A stretch of DNA of 64,000 nucleotides from Acinetobacter genomosp. 15BJ (GCF_000400715.1 NZ_KE007345.1:72351-136350); one strand, 5' to 3'. Numbered from the stretch's first letter, positions 1-9,106 are shown. The notes: generated from the sequence alone by a model not told the origin. Program-made: numbers and translations.

Positions 1-684
1 GGTATTACGGGAGGAATTGGTGGCGGTGAAGGTGGCCCTCTTGGCGCAATCACTGGCATCATCGGCGGCATTACTGGCGGTATCGGCGGTGGTGATGGCG
101 GCCCTTTAGGCTCAATCTCTGACATCCTTGGGGGGATTACTGGCGGTATCGGTGGTGGTGATGGCGGTCCTCTTGGCTCAATCTCTGACATCCTTGGTGG
201 TATCACTGGTGGAGTTGGTGGCGGTGAAGGTGGTCCTTTAGGCGCAGTTACTGGCATTATCGGTGGCATTACTGGCGGTATTGGTGGTGAAGGTGGTCTA
301 AGTGTGATTACAGATATTCTTGGAACCATTAATAATGGTGCAAATAGCGGAGACGTTATCGCAGGAATTGCTCAACCGATTCAAACTGTCATTAGCAATG
401 GCAACATTGCAGTAGATACATTACAAGATCATGTCAGTACCCTATTCAGCGATGGTTCATTAGAGAGTATCAATAATCTAATTAGCGTCAGTGTTGGAAA
501 TGGGGACTACAGTCTTCATGGCAGTGTAGACGGAATTTTAGATGCATTGACTGGAACCGTCACTTCTGGCATCGCTGTCGGTGAACCAAATCCAAATGGT
601 GGCTCTTTAACAGATCTTGTATCTCTTCAATCCCCACTCAGCAGTCTTACAGATCATCTATTCAGTTCAGTGAATCACTTCTAA
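1..684 (+). CDS. C-terminal part of a glycine-rich repeat protein (5' end outside window)
   Basis: The reading frame is open from the first base and stops at TAA 682-684. The first part codes about four 22-residue units of the type ITGGIGGGDGGPLGSISDIL, rich in Gly, Ile, Asp and Ser. The last 125 residues are a non-repetitive tail rich in Ser, Asn, Val and Leu without Cys. A terminator follows 17 bases downstream, so this is the true gene end. I do not recognise the family. Gly-rich hydrophobic repeats with such a tail are seen in secreted or surface proteins of Acinetobacter, but no secretion signal can be seen because the N-terminus is missing. Function is unknown. Confidence 0.75.
   Translation, partial: GITGGIGGGEGGPLGAITGIIGGITGGIGGGDGGPLGSISDILGGITGGIGGGDGGPLGSISDILGGITGGVGGGEGGPLGAVTGIIGGITGGIGGEGGLSVITDILGTINNGANSGDVIAGIAQPIQTVISNGNIAVDTLQDHVSTLFSDGSLESINNLISVSVGNGDYSLHGSVDGILDALTGTVTSGIAVGEPNPNGGSLTDLVSLQSPLSSLTDHLFSSVNHF
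4..267 (+). repeat. Four tandem 66-bp in-frame repeats plus a partial fifth
   Basis: Units at 4-69, 70-135, 136-201 and 202-267, with a shortened fifth from 268. Each codes 22 residues. Units 2 and 3 code identical peptides but differ at several third codon positions; units 1 and 4 replace SISDILGG by AITGIIGG or AVTGIIGG. The array continues upstream of the window. Confidence 0.85.
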
Positions 685-700
685 AATAGATCAACTAAAA

Positions 701-726
701 AGCCGCTGATCTCAGCGGCTTTTTTT
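701..726 (+). terminator. Rho-independent terminator of the repeat protein gene
   Basis: Nine-base-pair stem AGCCGCTGA/TCAGCGGCT with a 2-base loop, followed directly by a run of T. It lies 17 bases after the stop codon. Confidence 0.85.
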
Positions 727-769
727 ATATTTATTATTTAATTCATATTCAATCAAAAAACTCAGGCAC

Positions 770-793
770 AAAAAAACCGCAATTAAGCGGTTT
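770..793 (-). terminator. Terminator of the tRNA-Ser/tRNA-Arg transcript
   Basis: On the minus strand AAACCGC, a 6-base loop and GCGGTTT are followed by T residues, 12 bases past the 3' end of tRNA-Arg. Confidence 0.7.
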
Positions 794-805
794 CTTCTAT
801 TAAAT

Positions 806-882
806 TGGTGCGCTCAGAGAGATTCGAACTCCCGACCCCTTAGTTCGTAGCCAAGTGCTCTATCCAGCTGAGCTATGAGCGC
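806..882 (-). tRNA. tRNA-Arg (anticodon ACG)
   Basis: A 77-base cloverleaf including an encoded CCA. The 5' acceptor strand GCGCTCA pairs with TGAGCGC. The anticodon loop reads CTACGAA, giving ACG, which is expected to be edited to ICG and to read CGU/CGC/CGA. The T loop GTTCGAATC is canonical. Confidence 0.95.
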
Positions 883-893
883 TTTAAGTAAAG

Positions 894-983
894 TGGCGGT
901 GAGAGAGGGATTCGAACCCTCGGTACAGTTACCCGTACGCATCCTTAGCAGGGATGTGGTTTCAGCCACTCACCCATCTCACC
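894..983 (-). tRNA. tRNA-Ser (anticodon GCT)
   Basis: A 90-base class II tRNA with encoded CCA. The acceptor GGTGAGA pairs with TCTCACC. The anticodon loop CTGCTAA gives GCT, reading AGC/AGU. A long variable arm (TACGGGTAACTGTA region) and the T loop GTTCGAATC fit tRNA-Ser. It lies 11 bases upstream of tRNA-Arg, so both are probably one transcript. Confidence 0.95.
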
Positions 984-997
984 GTAACACGAGCGCA

Positions 998-1026
998 ATA
1001 ATACAAACTAAAACCACATTACACAA
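998..1026 (-). promoter_or_regulatory. Promoter of the tRNA-Ser/tRNA-Arg unit
   Basis: On the minus strand a -35 TTGTGT and a -10 TATTAT are separated by exactly 17 bases. The -10 ends 15 bases before the tRNA-Ser 5' end. A GC-rich discriminator (GCGC) follows, as is usual for stringently controlled stable RNA promoters. Confidence 0.7.
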
Positions 1027-1243
1027 GGGATGTTCCTGTTTTTTTCTACTTTTTAAGTTCAATCAAATGTTTTTTAATCAATTTCCACATTTTTTCAGCA
1101 TTTTTTGGTTCAACGCTTGTTAATATAGTGTTCTCTCCTTTATTCAGATCGGAGCAATAAACAGAATCTTGCAATCTTTGACGTGCAGTTAGAGTTTGAA
1201 TGACTTATGCTAAACCGATCTGCCAGATGTGAATTGAAACGAT

Positions 1244-3664
1244 ATGACTAAAAATTGGGCCGATCCCGAAGCAAAAGCAGAAGCGCAACGTTACGATAAT
1301 CCTATTCCTAGCCGAACTCTTATTCTAACTACATTAAAACAATTACAAACTGCACAGTCCCATGCAGAGCTGGTTGACCACTTTAATATCCCTGATCAAA
1401 AAAGCATTGATGCCTTGAATCACCGTTTAAGCGCTATGGTACGTGATGGGCAACTTATGAAGGATGGTTTTAAATACCAACCTGCAACCGATCTGCCAAC
1501 TCATGAAGCAACGGTCTATATCAATAGTAAAGGTCTAGGTACTGCCAATATTGCAGGTCAGGACGATATCCTTTTACCTGAACGTGAACTACGCCTAGTT
1601 TTTAATGGCGACCGCGTTAAAGTGCGTCAGACCTCAGTTGATCGTAAAGGTAAGCCTTGGGGCTTTATTAGTGAAGTGGTACAACACCGCGTTAAACAAA
1701 TTATTGGTAAATTGTCTGAGCATGAAGGTGAATACTTCATTCAACCAGCTAATCCAAACCAGCATCAACCCATTACTTTAGAAAAAGAATTGATTGAGCA
1801 TGCCAATGCTAAAGTTGGTGATATGCTGCGTGTTGCAATTGATGACTATCCAACACGCGAAGAACTGGCGACAGGCCATATCGTTCAATCGATGGCAGAT
1901 AAAGCTGATACCGAGATTATCATTCCACAAACGATTCTAGAATTTGGTCTGCCTTACGAATTTCCAGAAGCTGTGGTGAAAGAAGCAGAAAGCTTTAAAG
2001 AACCATCAGCAAAAGATCTTAAAGGGCGTGTTGATCTACGTGATCTACCACTGGTTACTATTGATGGTGAAGATGCACGTGACTTTGACGATGCCGTATT
2101 TGCAGAAAAACGTGCGGGTGGTGGTTACCGCGTCGTGGTTGCAATTGCCGATGTTAGCCATTATGTGCGTTTAGACTCGCCCTTAAATGAAGAAGCAGAA
2201 GAACGTGGTACATCGGTTTATTTCCCGCACTTTGTATTGCCTATGCTTCCAGAAGCGCTATCAAATGGCTTGTGTTCTTTAAATCCACATGTTGACCGTC
2301 TGTGTATGGTCTGTGATTTAAAACTGTCTCGTGCAGGTAAAGTCACAGGGTATGAGTTCTACCCTGCGGTGATGCATTCCAAAGCTCGTCTGACTTATAC
2401 CCAAGTGGGGCAATATTTTGAGGGAGCAACCAATGCGATCCCAGAAGATAAGAGCATTCATAAGTCACTCAATACACTCTTCCAGCTTTATCAAACACTA
2501 AAAGGCTTACGTGCTGAACGTCATGCAATGGAATTTGAAACCGTTGAAACCTACATGACCTTTGATGAGTTAGGCGGAATCAAGGAAATTTTGCCACGTA
2601 CACGTAATGATGCGCATAAACTGATTGAAGAATGTATGCTGCTGGCCAACGTTGCTGCAGCAGAATATGCTTTAGAACATGATATTCCGATGCTGTATCG
2701 TGTGCACGAAGCACCAGAGTTTTCACGTATTCAGAAAGTGCGTGACTTTGTGAAATTGCTGGGTCTGCCATTCCCTGAACAGCCAACTCAAGCAGATTAT
2801 CAAGCCGTCATTGAAGCGACCAAAGATCGTTTAGATGCACCAAGTATTCATGCAGTGTTGTTACGTTCGATGATGCAAGCCTACTATGGTGCGAAGAATG
2901 CAGGCCACTATGGTTTGGCATATGAAGCCTATACGCATTTCACCTCACCGATTCGTCGTTATCCTGACTTATTATTACACCGTGCGATCAAAGCGTATTT
3001 AGACAAAAAAGTGTATCCACTGTCAGGTGCAGCGTTAGATGATGCCGGTGAGCATTTCTCCAAGACAGAACGTCGTGCTGATGAAGCATCACGTAGCGTC
3101 ACCATGTGGTTGAAATGCCACTATATGCAACAGCATATCGGTGATGAATTTATCGGGGTAATCAGTGCAGTCACTGAGTTTGGTTTGTTCGTGACCCTCA
3201 AAGACCTCTATGTCGACGGGATGATCCATGTCAGTCAGTTAGGTGATGACTTCTTCATTTACGATCAGGCGAGTCAAAGCTTAATGGGTCAAAATCGCGG
3301 ACAATCCTTTAGTCTCGGTGATGAAGTGAAGATTCAAGTTGCGGGTGTAAACTTGGAGGAACGTAAAATTGACTTCCAGTTGGTTCAACAACTGACTCAT
3401 TTAGGCCGTGTGATTCGTCAGAAAGCACCACGTACGGCAACCACATCGAATCGTACACAAACCACTGAAGAAGTATTTAGCAAAACCACAGCTAAGGTCA
3501 GTACGGACGGCGAAAAACCTGTACGCAAGAAAAAGGATAAGAACAAACCAAGTTCTTACACCCAAAAACCTGCAAAAAAAACCTCAGCCAAGCCTGAAAG
3601 CAAAGAAAAGGCCAAGAAAAAAGTGAAAAAGAAAAAGTCGAATGCGAAAGCAAAGGCTGAGTAA
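1244..3664 (+). CDS. rnr: Ribonuclease R (3'-5' exoribonuclease)
   Basis: 806 residues, the usual RNase R length. It degrades structured RNA processively in the cytoplasm and acts in rRNA and tmRNA-linked quality control. Order of parts: N-terminal winged-helix segment (about 20-80), cold-shock/OB domains (about 85-240), RNB catalytic domain from about 260, S1 domain (about 640-725), and a Lys/Ala-rich basic tail from about 735. The metal-binding motif DGEDARDFDDAV places Asp274, Asp280, Asp282 and Asp283 at the active site. The start ATG was chosen because the whole N-terminal domain follows it. It is transcribed alone and ends at a strong UUCG-loop terminator. Confidence 0.95.
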   Translation: MTKNWADPEAKAEAQRYDNPIPSRTLILTTLKQLQTAQSHAELVDHFNIPDQKSIDALNHRLSAMVRDGQLMKDGFKYQPATDLPTHEATVYINSKGLGTANIAGQDDILLPERELRLVFNGDRVKVRQTSVDRKGKPWGFISEVVQHRVKQIIGKLSEHEGEYFIQPANPNQHQPITLEKELIEHANAKVGDMLRVAIDDYPTREELATGHIVQSMADKADTEIIIPQTILEFGLPYEFPEAVVKEAESFKEPSAKDLKGRVDLRDLPLVTIDGEDARDFDDAVFAEKRAGGGYRVVVAIADVSHYVRLDSPLNEEAEERGTSVYFPHFVLPMLPEALSNGLCSLNPHVDRLCMVCDLKLSRAGKVTGYEFYPAVMHSKARLTYTQVGQYFEGATNAIPEDKSIHKSLNTLFQLYQTLKGLRAERHAMEFETVETYMTFDELGGIKEILPRTRNDAHKLIEECMLLANVAAAEYALEHDIPMLYRVHEAPEFSRIQKVRDFVKLLGLPFPEQPTQADYQAVIEATKDRLDAPSIHAVLLRSMMQAYYGAKNAGHYGLAYEAYTHFTSPIRRYPDLLLHRAIKAYLDKKVYPLSGAALDDAGEHFSKTERRADEASRSVTMWLKCHYMQQHIGDEFIGVISAVTEFGLFVTLKDLYVDGMIHVSQLGDDFFIYDQASQSLMGQNRGQSFSLGDEVKIQVAGVNLEERKIDFQLVQQLTHLGRVIRQKAPRTATTSNRTQTTEEVFSKTTAKVSTDGEKPVRKKKDKNKPSSYTQKPAKKTSAKPESKEKAKKKVKKKKSNAKAKAE

Positions 3665-3672
3665 TTTCTACA

Positions 3673-3705
3673 AGATAAGAGAGCTTCGGCTCTCTTATCT
3701 TTTGT
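3673..3705 (+). terminator. Terminator of rnr
   Basis: Twelve-base-pair stem AGATAAGAGAGC/GCTCTCTTATCT capped by a TTCG tetraloop and followed by TTTTGTT, eight bases after the rnr stop. Confidence 0.9.
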
Positions 3706-3751
3706 TATATAATAAAAAAATAGACTATTTCTAAATATAAATAAAATCCGA

Positions 3752-4339
3752 ATGACTCACTACCGCATCACAAAATATTATTATCACCATTACTTTTCTA
3801 TTCTCTTTTTCTTTCTCACAATCGGTGCTGCTATTTCTGTATTTTGGAGTGATTTTTCACCTAGCTTTACGGTAGAAATTGTCGCCTTGATCATTGCATG
3901 TTTCCTCTATGCCTTACTCCTTGTTTATTTTCTCTATTTGAAAAAAAGACAGGAATGGGTGATTCCCAGACAATGGAAAAAAGTACAAAAACAACCTAAA
4001 CGTTTTGCTTTATTTATTTTCCCTTTATTCATTATTCCCGTACTCTGGCTCAACTTGGCTGGTACGCTTCCAATGATCTGGACATATATCACTGGAGATT
4101 CGGAAATTATAGAGGCATCAGCGATTGCCGAAAAAAAGCACACGAGACATGGAAATATCTATTTTTTTAAAACAGCTTATTCCGACATACCAATCTTTAG
4201 AATGACATCGACTGAATATCAGGTATATAAAAATCATCAACTCAAATTAAAGCTGTCTACCCGTCATAGCACATTCGGTACATATGTAATGTCGATTGAT
4301 GAAATTCAGGTCGCAACGCAAAGCCCAACGAATAAATAA
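3752..4339 (+). CDS. Membrane protein of unknown function
   Basis: 195 residues; no family recognised. Three hydrophobic segments are visible, near residues 14-33, 40-62 and 88-112, with a basic stretch (KKRQEWVIPRQWKKVQKQPKR) between the second and third. A soluble C-terminal part of about 80 residues follows, probably on the other side of the membrane from the basic loop. The frame ends 47 bases before the chosen prlC start, so the two may be cotranscribed. Codon use resembles the neighbouring genes. No charged catalytic signature can be seen. Confidence 0.6.
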   Translation: MTHYRITKYYYHHYFSILFFFLTIGAAISVFWSDFSPSFTVEIVALIIACFLYALLLVYFLYLKKRQEWVIPRQWKKVQKQPKRFALFIFPLFIIPVLWLNLAGTLPMIWTYITGDSEIIEASAIAEKKHTRHGNIYFFKTAYSDIPIFRMTSTEYQVYKNHQLKLKLSTRHSTFGTYVMSIDEIQVATQSPTNK

Positions 4340-4385
4340 TCAATCAACCTTGATTTCTCCCTCGCTAAGCCCTACATCTATAACT

Positions 4386-6455
4386 ATGTTTAAAGATGAA
4401 TATGGCAAAAATACAATGACACTCCAGCAAGCGACACTTCCCGTTCCTCAATTTGATCAAATTCAACTTGCCGATTTAAAACAACAGATCGAACAAACCA
4501 TTCAAAACGGTCAAAACTTCTTAAATCAACTCAATGAAGTTCCACAAGGGACTGAAGGCCAACTGGCAACATTGACCGAAGTTGATCAACTTGAAAATAA
4601 TATGAGTGAAGCATGGGGTGTTTTATCCCATCTCAATGCGGTGATGAACAATGCGGAAACCCGTGAAGTCTATCAAGCACTGCTACCAAGTTTAAGTGAA
4701 TACTATACACAGCTTGGACAACATACGGCGCTGTATCAAACCTATCAGCAGACTCATGATAGCGCGGCATTTCAAACGCTGAGCGAAGCACAACAAAGCG
4801 CGATTAAACTCGCACTACGTGACTTTAAACTGTCTGGTGTTGCACTCCAAGGCGAAGCCAAAAAGCGTTATGCCGAAATCTCAGCACGTTTATCACAGCT
4901 ATCTTCAGACTTCTCTAACCATGTACTCGATGCAACCCAAGCTTATTTCAAGCCTTTAGCTGAAGCGCAACTCAAAGGCCTGCCACAAAGCAGTGTTGAA
5001 CTGTTAAAACAATATGGACAACAGCGTGAGCTTGAGCAAGCCGTTGCCACACTCGACTTCCCTGCCTATTTTGCGATTATGACCTATGCCGAAGATCGTG
5101 AGTTAAGAGAAGAACTGTATAAAGCCTATGTCACCCGTGCCTCAGAACAATCTGTCAAAACTGAATTTGATAACACACCAGTGATGGAGGAAATCCTGAG
5201 CTTACGTCAAGAAATGGCGCAACTGCTCGGCTTTAACAACTTTGCTGAATATTCACTTGCTAGCAAGATGGCACCTGATGTCGAAACCGTAGATAAATTC
5301 TTGGTTGATCTGGCAGAACATGCGCGTACCCCAGCACTTGCTGAAATCGCAGAATTGAAAGCGATTGCACAACAAGAGGGTATTGATGAACTCAAACCGT
5401 GGGATGCAACCTACTATTCTGAAAAGTTGAAACAACAGCAGTTCAATCTTTCTCAAGAAGCACTTAAACCCTATTTCCCTGCACCGAAAGTGGTTCAAGG
5501 TCTATTCCAGATCGTAGAACGTCTTTACGGTATCCAGATCATCGAACGCCAAGCCCCTGTTTGGCAAAATGATGTGCGTTATTTCGAAATTGAAGATCAA
5601 GGCCAAGTGGTCGGTGGTTTCTACTTTGATTTATATGCCCGTAACGGCAAACGTGGTGGTGCATGGATGAGCGGTTTCCGTTCTCGTGTACAAACAGCCA
5701 ATGGCCTACAAAAACCAATTTGCTACATGGTATGTAACTTTACCCCTCCGATTGGCGATCAACCTGCGCTACTGACTCATGATGAAGTGATTACTTTATT
5801 CCATGAGTTTGGTCATGGCTTACATCATATGCTCACCGAAGTAGATAACATCTCTGTGGCAGGGACACACGGCGTGGCGTGGGATGCGGTGGAATTACCA
5901 AGTCAGTTTATGGAATTCTGGGCATGGGACAATGAAAGTCTAGATGTACTCAGCGAGCACACTGAAACTAAACAAACTTTGCCACAGGAATTGTTATCTG
6001 CGTTACTCAATGCACGTTTCTTCCAGTCAGGTATGCAAACCTTGCGTCAGATTGAGTTTGCTTTGTTCGACCTCACTATTCACCGTCAAGCACCGGCATT
6101 AAACAGTCAGCAAATCCAAGCCACCTTAGATGATATTCGCGATAAATTTGCGGTTGTTCCCGCGGTACCTTATAACCGCTTCCAACACAGCTTCAGCCAC
6201 ATTTTCGCAGGTGGTTATGCAGCAGGTTATTATTCTTATAAATGGGCAGAAGTTTTAGCCAGTGATGCCTTTGACCGTTTCGAAAGCGAAGGTATTTTTA
6301 ATACCGAGACTGGAAAAGAGTTTAGAAAGTTTATTCTAGCAGTTGGCGGAAAAGATACGGCACTTGATGCGTTTCGCAATTTCCGAAAAAGAGAACCCAA
6401 AATAGATGCATTATTACGTCATCAAGGTTGGACGAACACCGATAAAACCGCTTAA
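4386..6455 (+). CDS. prlC: Oligopeptidase A (M3 zinc metallopeptidase)
   Basis: Cytoplasmic thimet-type oligopeptidase that cleaves short peptides, including signal peptide fragments. The zinc site HEFGHGLHH is preceded by LTHDEVITLF; counted from ATG 4386 the first His is residue 473, close to His469 in the E. coli protein. The C-terminal M3 motif RFQHSFSHIFAGGYAAGYYSY is intact. The frame is open upstream to ATG 4296, which would overlap the previous gene; ATG 4386 and ATG 4416 (MTLQQATLPV) are both plausible starts and neither has a strong ribosome binding site. The yheV-like gene follows 38 bases later, a pairing also known in E. coli. Confidence 0.92.
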   Translation: MFKDEYGKNTMTLQQATLPVPQFDQIQLADLKQQIEQTIQNGQNFLNQLNEVPQGTEGQLATLTEVDQLENNMSEAWGVLSHLNAVMNNAETREVYQALLPSLSEYYTQLGQHTALYQTYQQTHDSAAFQTLSEAQQSAIKLALRDFKLSGVALQGEAKKRYAEISARLSQLSSDFSNHVLDATQAYFKPLAEAQLKGLPQSSVELLKQYGQQRELEQAVATLDFPAYFAIMTYAEDRELREELYKAYVTRASEQSVKTEFDNTPVMEEILSLRQEMAQLLGFNNFAEYSLASKMAPDVETVDKFLVDLAEHARTPALAEIAELKAIAQQEGIDELKPWDATYYSEKLKQQQFNLSQEALKPYFPAPKVVQGLFQIVERLYGIQIIERQAPVWQNDVRYFEIEDQGQVVGGFYFDLYARNGKRGGAWMSGFRSRVQTANGLQKPICYMVCNFTPPIGDQPALLTHDEVITLFHEFGHGLHHMLTEVDNISVAGTHGVAWDAVELPSQFMEFWAWDNESLDVLSEHTETKQTLPQELLSALLNARFFQSGMQTLRQIEFALFDLTIHRQAPALNSQQIQATLDDIRDKFAVVPAVPYNRFQHSFSHIFAGGYAAGYYSYKWAEVLASDAFDRFESEGIFNTETGKEFRKFILAVGGKDTALDAFRNFRKREPKIDALLRHQGWTNTDKTA

Positions 6456-6493
6456 ACTACGTCATTATTGTTCATAGGGTGTAATTAACTGAC

Positions 6494-6700
6494 ATGAAAA
6501 GACAGTTCATCGCGGGCGCAAAATGCCCGAAATGTGGGGCCTTAGATCGTGTGGTTAAGATCATCACTATGGATGACGAGTGGATTGAATGTATCGAATG
6601 TGCTTATAGCGAAAAACGGCCAACCCATGTGGAACAGACGCAACCCGCTGAGCCAGATGAAATTGGGGTGATACAATTCAAACCTCGTCATTTTGACTAG
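6494..6700 (+). CDS. yheV: YheV family zinc-ribbon protein
   Basis: 68 residues. It carries two Cys pairs, CPKC at about residue 12 and CIEC at about 34, forming a rubredoxin-like metal site, and starts with the family motif RQFIAGAKCPKC. The C-terminal IQFKPRHFD resembles the IGIFHP end of E. coli YheV, which also lies next to prlC. The function of the family is not established; a metal-binding accessory role is an inference. It overlaps or abuts the next gene, suggesting one operon prlC-yheV-6711. Confidence 0.8.
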   Translation: MKRQFIAGAKCPKCGALDRVVKIITMDDEWIECIECAYSEKRPTHVEQTQPAEPDEIGVIQFKPRHFD

Positions 6701-6710
6701 AAGGTTAAAA

Positions 6711-7166
6711 ATGATGTCCACATACCAAACAGAAAATTCCAAATTATTATGGATGATAATTGGTGGAATAAGTGTTGTCGTGGTGCTGTTCCTTGCTGTC
6801 CAATGGTTCTTAGCTCAAAAAGATCAGCAACCAACAACATCCACACCCGCTCAGCCCGTTGCTGAAAAAACCGTTGCCCCAGTACCCACTGAAGCAACGG
6901 CTACAGCTGAAGAAGTAACGACGGCAAGCAGTGATGTCGCTGCACCGATCCAATTGGTTGAAGAATCAATTGTGAAATCGCCACTTCCTGCAAATGATAG
7001 TTTGGCAAAAGAAGAAATTGCCAAACTGGATGATATTCATCAACAACTGCAAGACCAACAACATGATTTGAAACAGCAGAATAGCGATGTGGATACTTTA
7101 CTGAAGCTGAAAGAAGATCAAATCAAACTTCTAGAAGCCCAAATTGCGGCCCAAAATCATTCTTAA
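6711..7166 (+). CDS. Single-pass membrane protein with Pro/Thr-rich linker and coiled coil
   Basis: 151 residues from ATG 6711, chosen because AAGG lies seven bases before it; the frame is open a little further upstream into yheV. One transmembrane helix at about residues 11-32 is followed by a Pro/Ala/Thr-rich linker (about 35-85) and a heptad-like Gln/Leu/Asp-rich helix (about 98-150). This is the architecture of an inner-membrane protein with a periplasmic coiled coil. I do not recognise a family. It ends the prlC operon, with a terminator five bases after the stop. Confidence 0.65.
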   Translation: MMSTYQTENSKLLWMIIGGISVVVVLFLAVQWFLAQKDQQPTTSTPAQPVAEKTVAPVPTEATATAEEVTTASSDVAAPIQLVEESIVKSPLPANDSLAKEEIAKLDDIHQQLQDQQHDLKQQNSDVDTLLKLKEDQIKLLEAQIAAQNHS

Positions 7167-7170
7167 ACGA

Positions 7171-7200
7171 AAAAAGCTTTAACCTCGGTTAAAGCTTTTT
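7171..7200. terminator. Bidirectional terminator between convergent genes
   Basis: Fourteen-base-pair stem AAAAAGCTTTAACC/GGTTAAAGCTTTTT with a TC loop. A- and T-runs on both sides let it serve the gene at 6711 and the minus-strand transporter. Confidence 0.85.
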
Positions 7201-7214
7201 TATTGCCGGCATCG

Positions 7215-8129
7215 TTAATCTAAAATGTGTTTGGACGCTGATTTCAGTTGAATCGGTTTCTGAATGGTTTGTGCAATCAGAATTCCAATCAAGGTTAGTC
7301 CACCACCAATATAATGGAACATCTGCAAATGCTCGCCCAGTAAAGCCACCGCAATCAATGCCGTAAATAAAGGCAATAGATTCATAAAAATACTATTTCG
7401 ATTCGGTCCTAAATGTCTCACACCCTCTATCCATAAATAAGACAACAATACCGACGAAAAAATACTGGCGTAAACAATCAGTGGAATGGTCTGTTGGTTC
7501 AGTTGCATCTGCGATGCTGGCAAAAATATAAAGAATGGCAGTACATAGACAATGGCGAAACTGGATTGCACAAAATTCGATTGCCAAGCAGGAATTGGCA
7601 TTTTCCAACGTTTCAGCAACACACCATATAAGGCATAGCCTGCCGCAGCAATCAACATTAAACCATCACCCAAATGCACACCTTGTTTCCAGATCGTAGT
7701 AATTGCCCCATGACTTAACAGATATAAGATGCCATAAAAAGACAAAGCGCCTCCGAACAACATGCCATAGCTCAACCGATCTTTCAGCATCACGCTACTT
7801 AAGATCATGGTCAGTAAAGGAATCAATGCCGTCACAATCGCCATATTGGTGGCTGTGGTAGTTGATGCAGCCTGATAAGACAAGAACTGGAATAAAGATA
7901 CAGATAGAAAACCACCCAATGCCAGCTGCTTCCAATATTGTTTGATGGTGTGTCGATTGTTCCAGACGGGAATCAGTACAAAAGTACTCATCACAGCGAG
8001 CGCCAGCACCAGACGATAAAACGTGATTGCCACAGGAGAAATGGCATGACTGGCCATTTTAGACACCACCACATTCCCTGCCCAAAATAAAATGGCGAAT
8101 AAGGGATAAAAAAAAGCTTTTTGAAACAT
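7215..8129 (-). CDS. EamA/DMT-superfamily transporter
   Basis: 304 residues with about ten hydrophobic segments arranged as two EamA repeats of five (roughly 8-140 and 150-285). This is the usual form of drug/metabolite exporters. The second repeat holds the typical LLPLFTALIAVALLGEHL motif. The substrate cannot be told; members export amino acids, purines or toxic compounds. It is divergent from an AraC-type regulator 117 bases away, which is the natural candidate to control it. A Lys/Ser-rich C-tail follows the last helix. Confidence 0.88.
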   Translation of the reverse strand: MFQKAFFYPLFAILFWAGNVVVSKMASHAISPVAITFYRLVLALAVMSTFVLIPVWNNRHTIKQYWKQLALGGFLSVSLFQFLSYQAASTTTATNMAIVTALIPLLTMILSSVMLKDRLSYGMLFGGALSFYGILYLLSHGAITTIWKQGVHLGDGLMLIAAAGYALYGVLLKRWKMPIPAWQSNFVQSSFAIVYVLPFFIFLPASQMQLNQQTIPLIVYASIFSSVLLSYLWIEGVRHLGPNRNSIFMNLLPLFTALIAVALLGEHLQMFHYIGGGLTLIGILIAQTIQKPIQLKSASKHILD

Positions 8130-8184
8130 GCGCTAGACCTCTACATTGCGGTATCGATCATGCTAAAAAATAATCAATTTATTG

Positions 8185-8224
8185 TTTCTCGACAATTAGA
8201 CAACTACTATCGAGAAATGGACAA
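8185..8224. promoter_or_regulatory. Candidate operator in the divergent transporter/regulator region
   Basis: Inverted repeat TTTCTCGA (8185-8192) and TCGAGAAA (8210-8217) separated by 17 bases. GACAA direct repeats occur at 8191, 8199 and 8220. AraC-type proteins usually bind direct repeats spaced by about two helical turns, so assigning this to the adjacent regulator is an inference. Confidence 0.35.
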
Positions 8225-8246
8225 CTTATTTTCGGACATTTGAAAC

Positions 8247-9017
8247 ATGGGGAAAAACTTTGAACATGGATACTTAGATTATCCGATCTATGCTTTTTCA
8301 GAAAATTACCCACATGGGCATATTGAAGATTGGCATAGCCATGATCGAATCCAGTTGATTCATACCCTATCAGGCGTGATTCGAGTGCAAACCCATGAAG
8401 GAATTTGGATTACCCCACCTGGACGTGGCGTCTGGATTCCTGCGCATAAACCACATGCCTTACTCAGCAGTGGAGATGTCAAGGCACGGGGGATTTTCAT
8501 TGACACCATAGCACAAAGTTCAGAATGCCGAGTTGTCACCATTCCTGCTTTACTACGGGAACTGATGAGTAATGCGATGCAGATCAAAACAGCAATCCAG
8601 CCAAATAGCCGTGATGAAAGACTGTTACAGTTGATCTTAGACGAAGTTCGGGTATTGCCTGCACTTGCCTTTAATTTGCCAGATCCCCAAAATCCACGCC
8701 TGCTACAGCTCTGTCAGCAGATCAAAAGCAATCTCAGTTTAAACTGGAATCTAGAAGATACGGCTGAACAACTGCATATCAGCAGTAAAACACTGGCACG
8801 GCATTTTCAAAAAGAGACGGGACTGCATTTTTCTCATTGGGTCCGTCAAGCTAAACTGATGCAAGCTATGATTGATTTGGCCCTAAACAAACCAGTTTTA
8901 AATGTAGCCTTAGACTTGGGCTATGACAGTCCAAGTGCCTTTAGTGCCATGTTTAAGCGTGAAACCAGCATGACACCGAGTGATTATCTCAAACAATTCT
9001 CTGAAACAGTTGTCTAA
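8247..9017 (+). CDS. AraC-family transcriptional regulator with cupin domain
   Basis: 256 residues. The N-terminal half is a cupin-like sensor domain: HSHDRIQLIH and the PPGRGVWIPAHKPHA motif are typical of this subgroup. The C-terminal half (about 155-250) has two helix-turn-helix units, DTAEQLHISSKTLARHFQKE and VLNVALDLGYDSPSAFSAMF, the second matching the AraC signature. Such proteins bind a small ligand and activate the divergent transporter gene; both transporters beside it (7215-8129 and 9107-9985) are possible targets. Confidence 0.88.
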   Translation: MGKNFEHGYLDYPIYAFSENYPHGHIEDWHSHDRIQLIHTLSGVIRVQTHEGIWITPPGRGVWIPAHKPHALLSSGDVKARGIFIDTIAQSSECRVVTIPALLRELMSNAMQIKTAIQPNSRDERLLQLILDEVRVLPALAFNLPDPQNPRLLQLCQQIKSNLSLNWNLEDTAEQLHISSKTLARHFQKETGLHFSHWVRQAKLMQAMIDLALNKPVLNVALDLGYDSPSAFSAMFKRETSMTPSDYLKQFSETVV

Positions 9018-9106
9018 GCAGTTAAATAACATTGAGTTGAAAATCGCATTCCTTTCATCCCTACAGCAGCATAAAATAAGCTCACTCTCGCAATATTCGA
9101 ATCACT

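Noticed and set aside
4..267. Possible CRISPR array
   Set aside because: The 66-bp repeats are contiguous with no spacers, in frame and code Gly-rich protein.
875..1123. Open frame of 82 codons across the tRNA genes
   Set aside because: The peptide contains REGFEPS, a well-known artefact of reading the T arm of tRNA genes, and it crosses both tRNAs.
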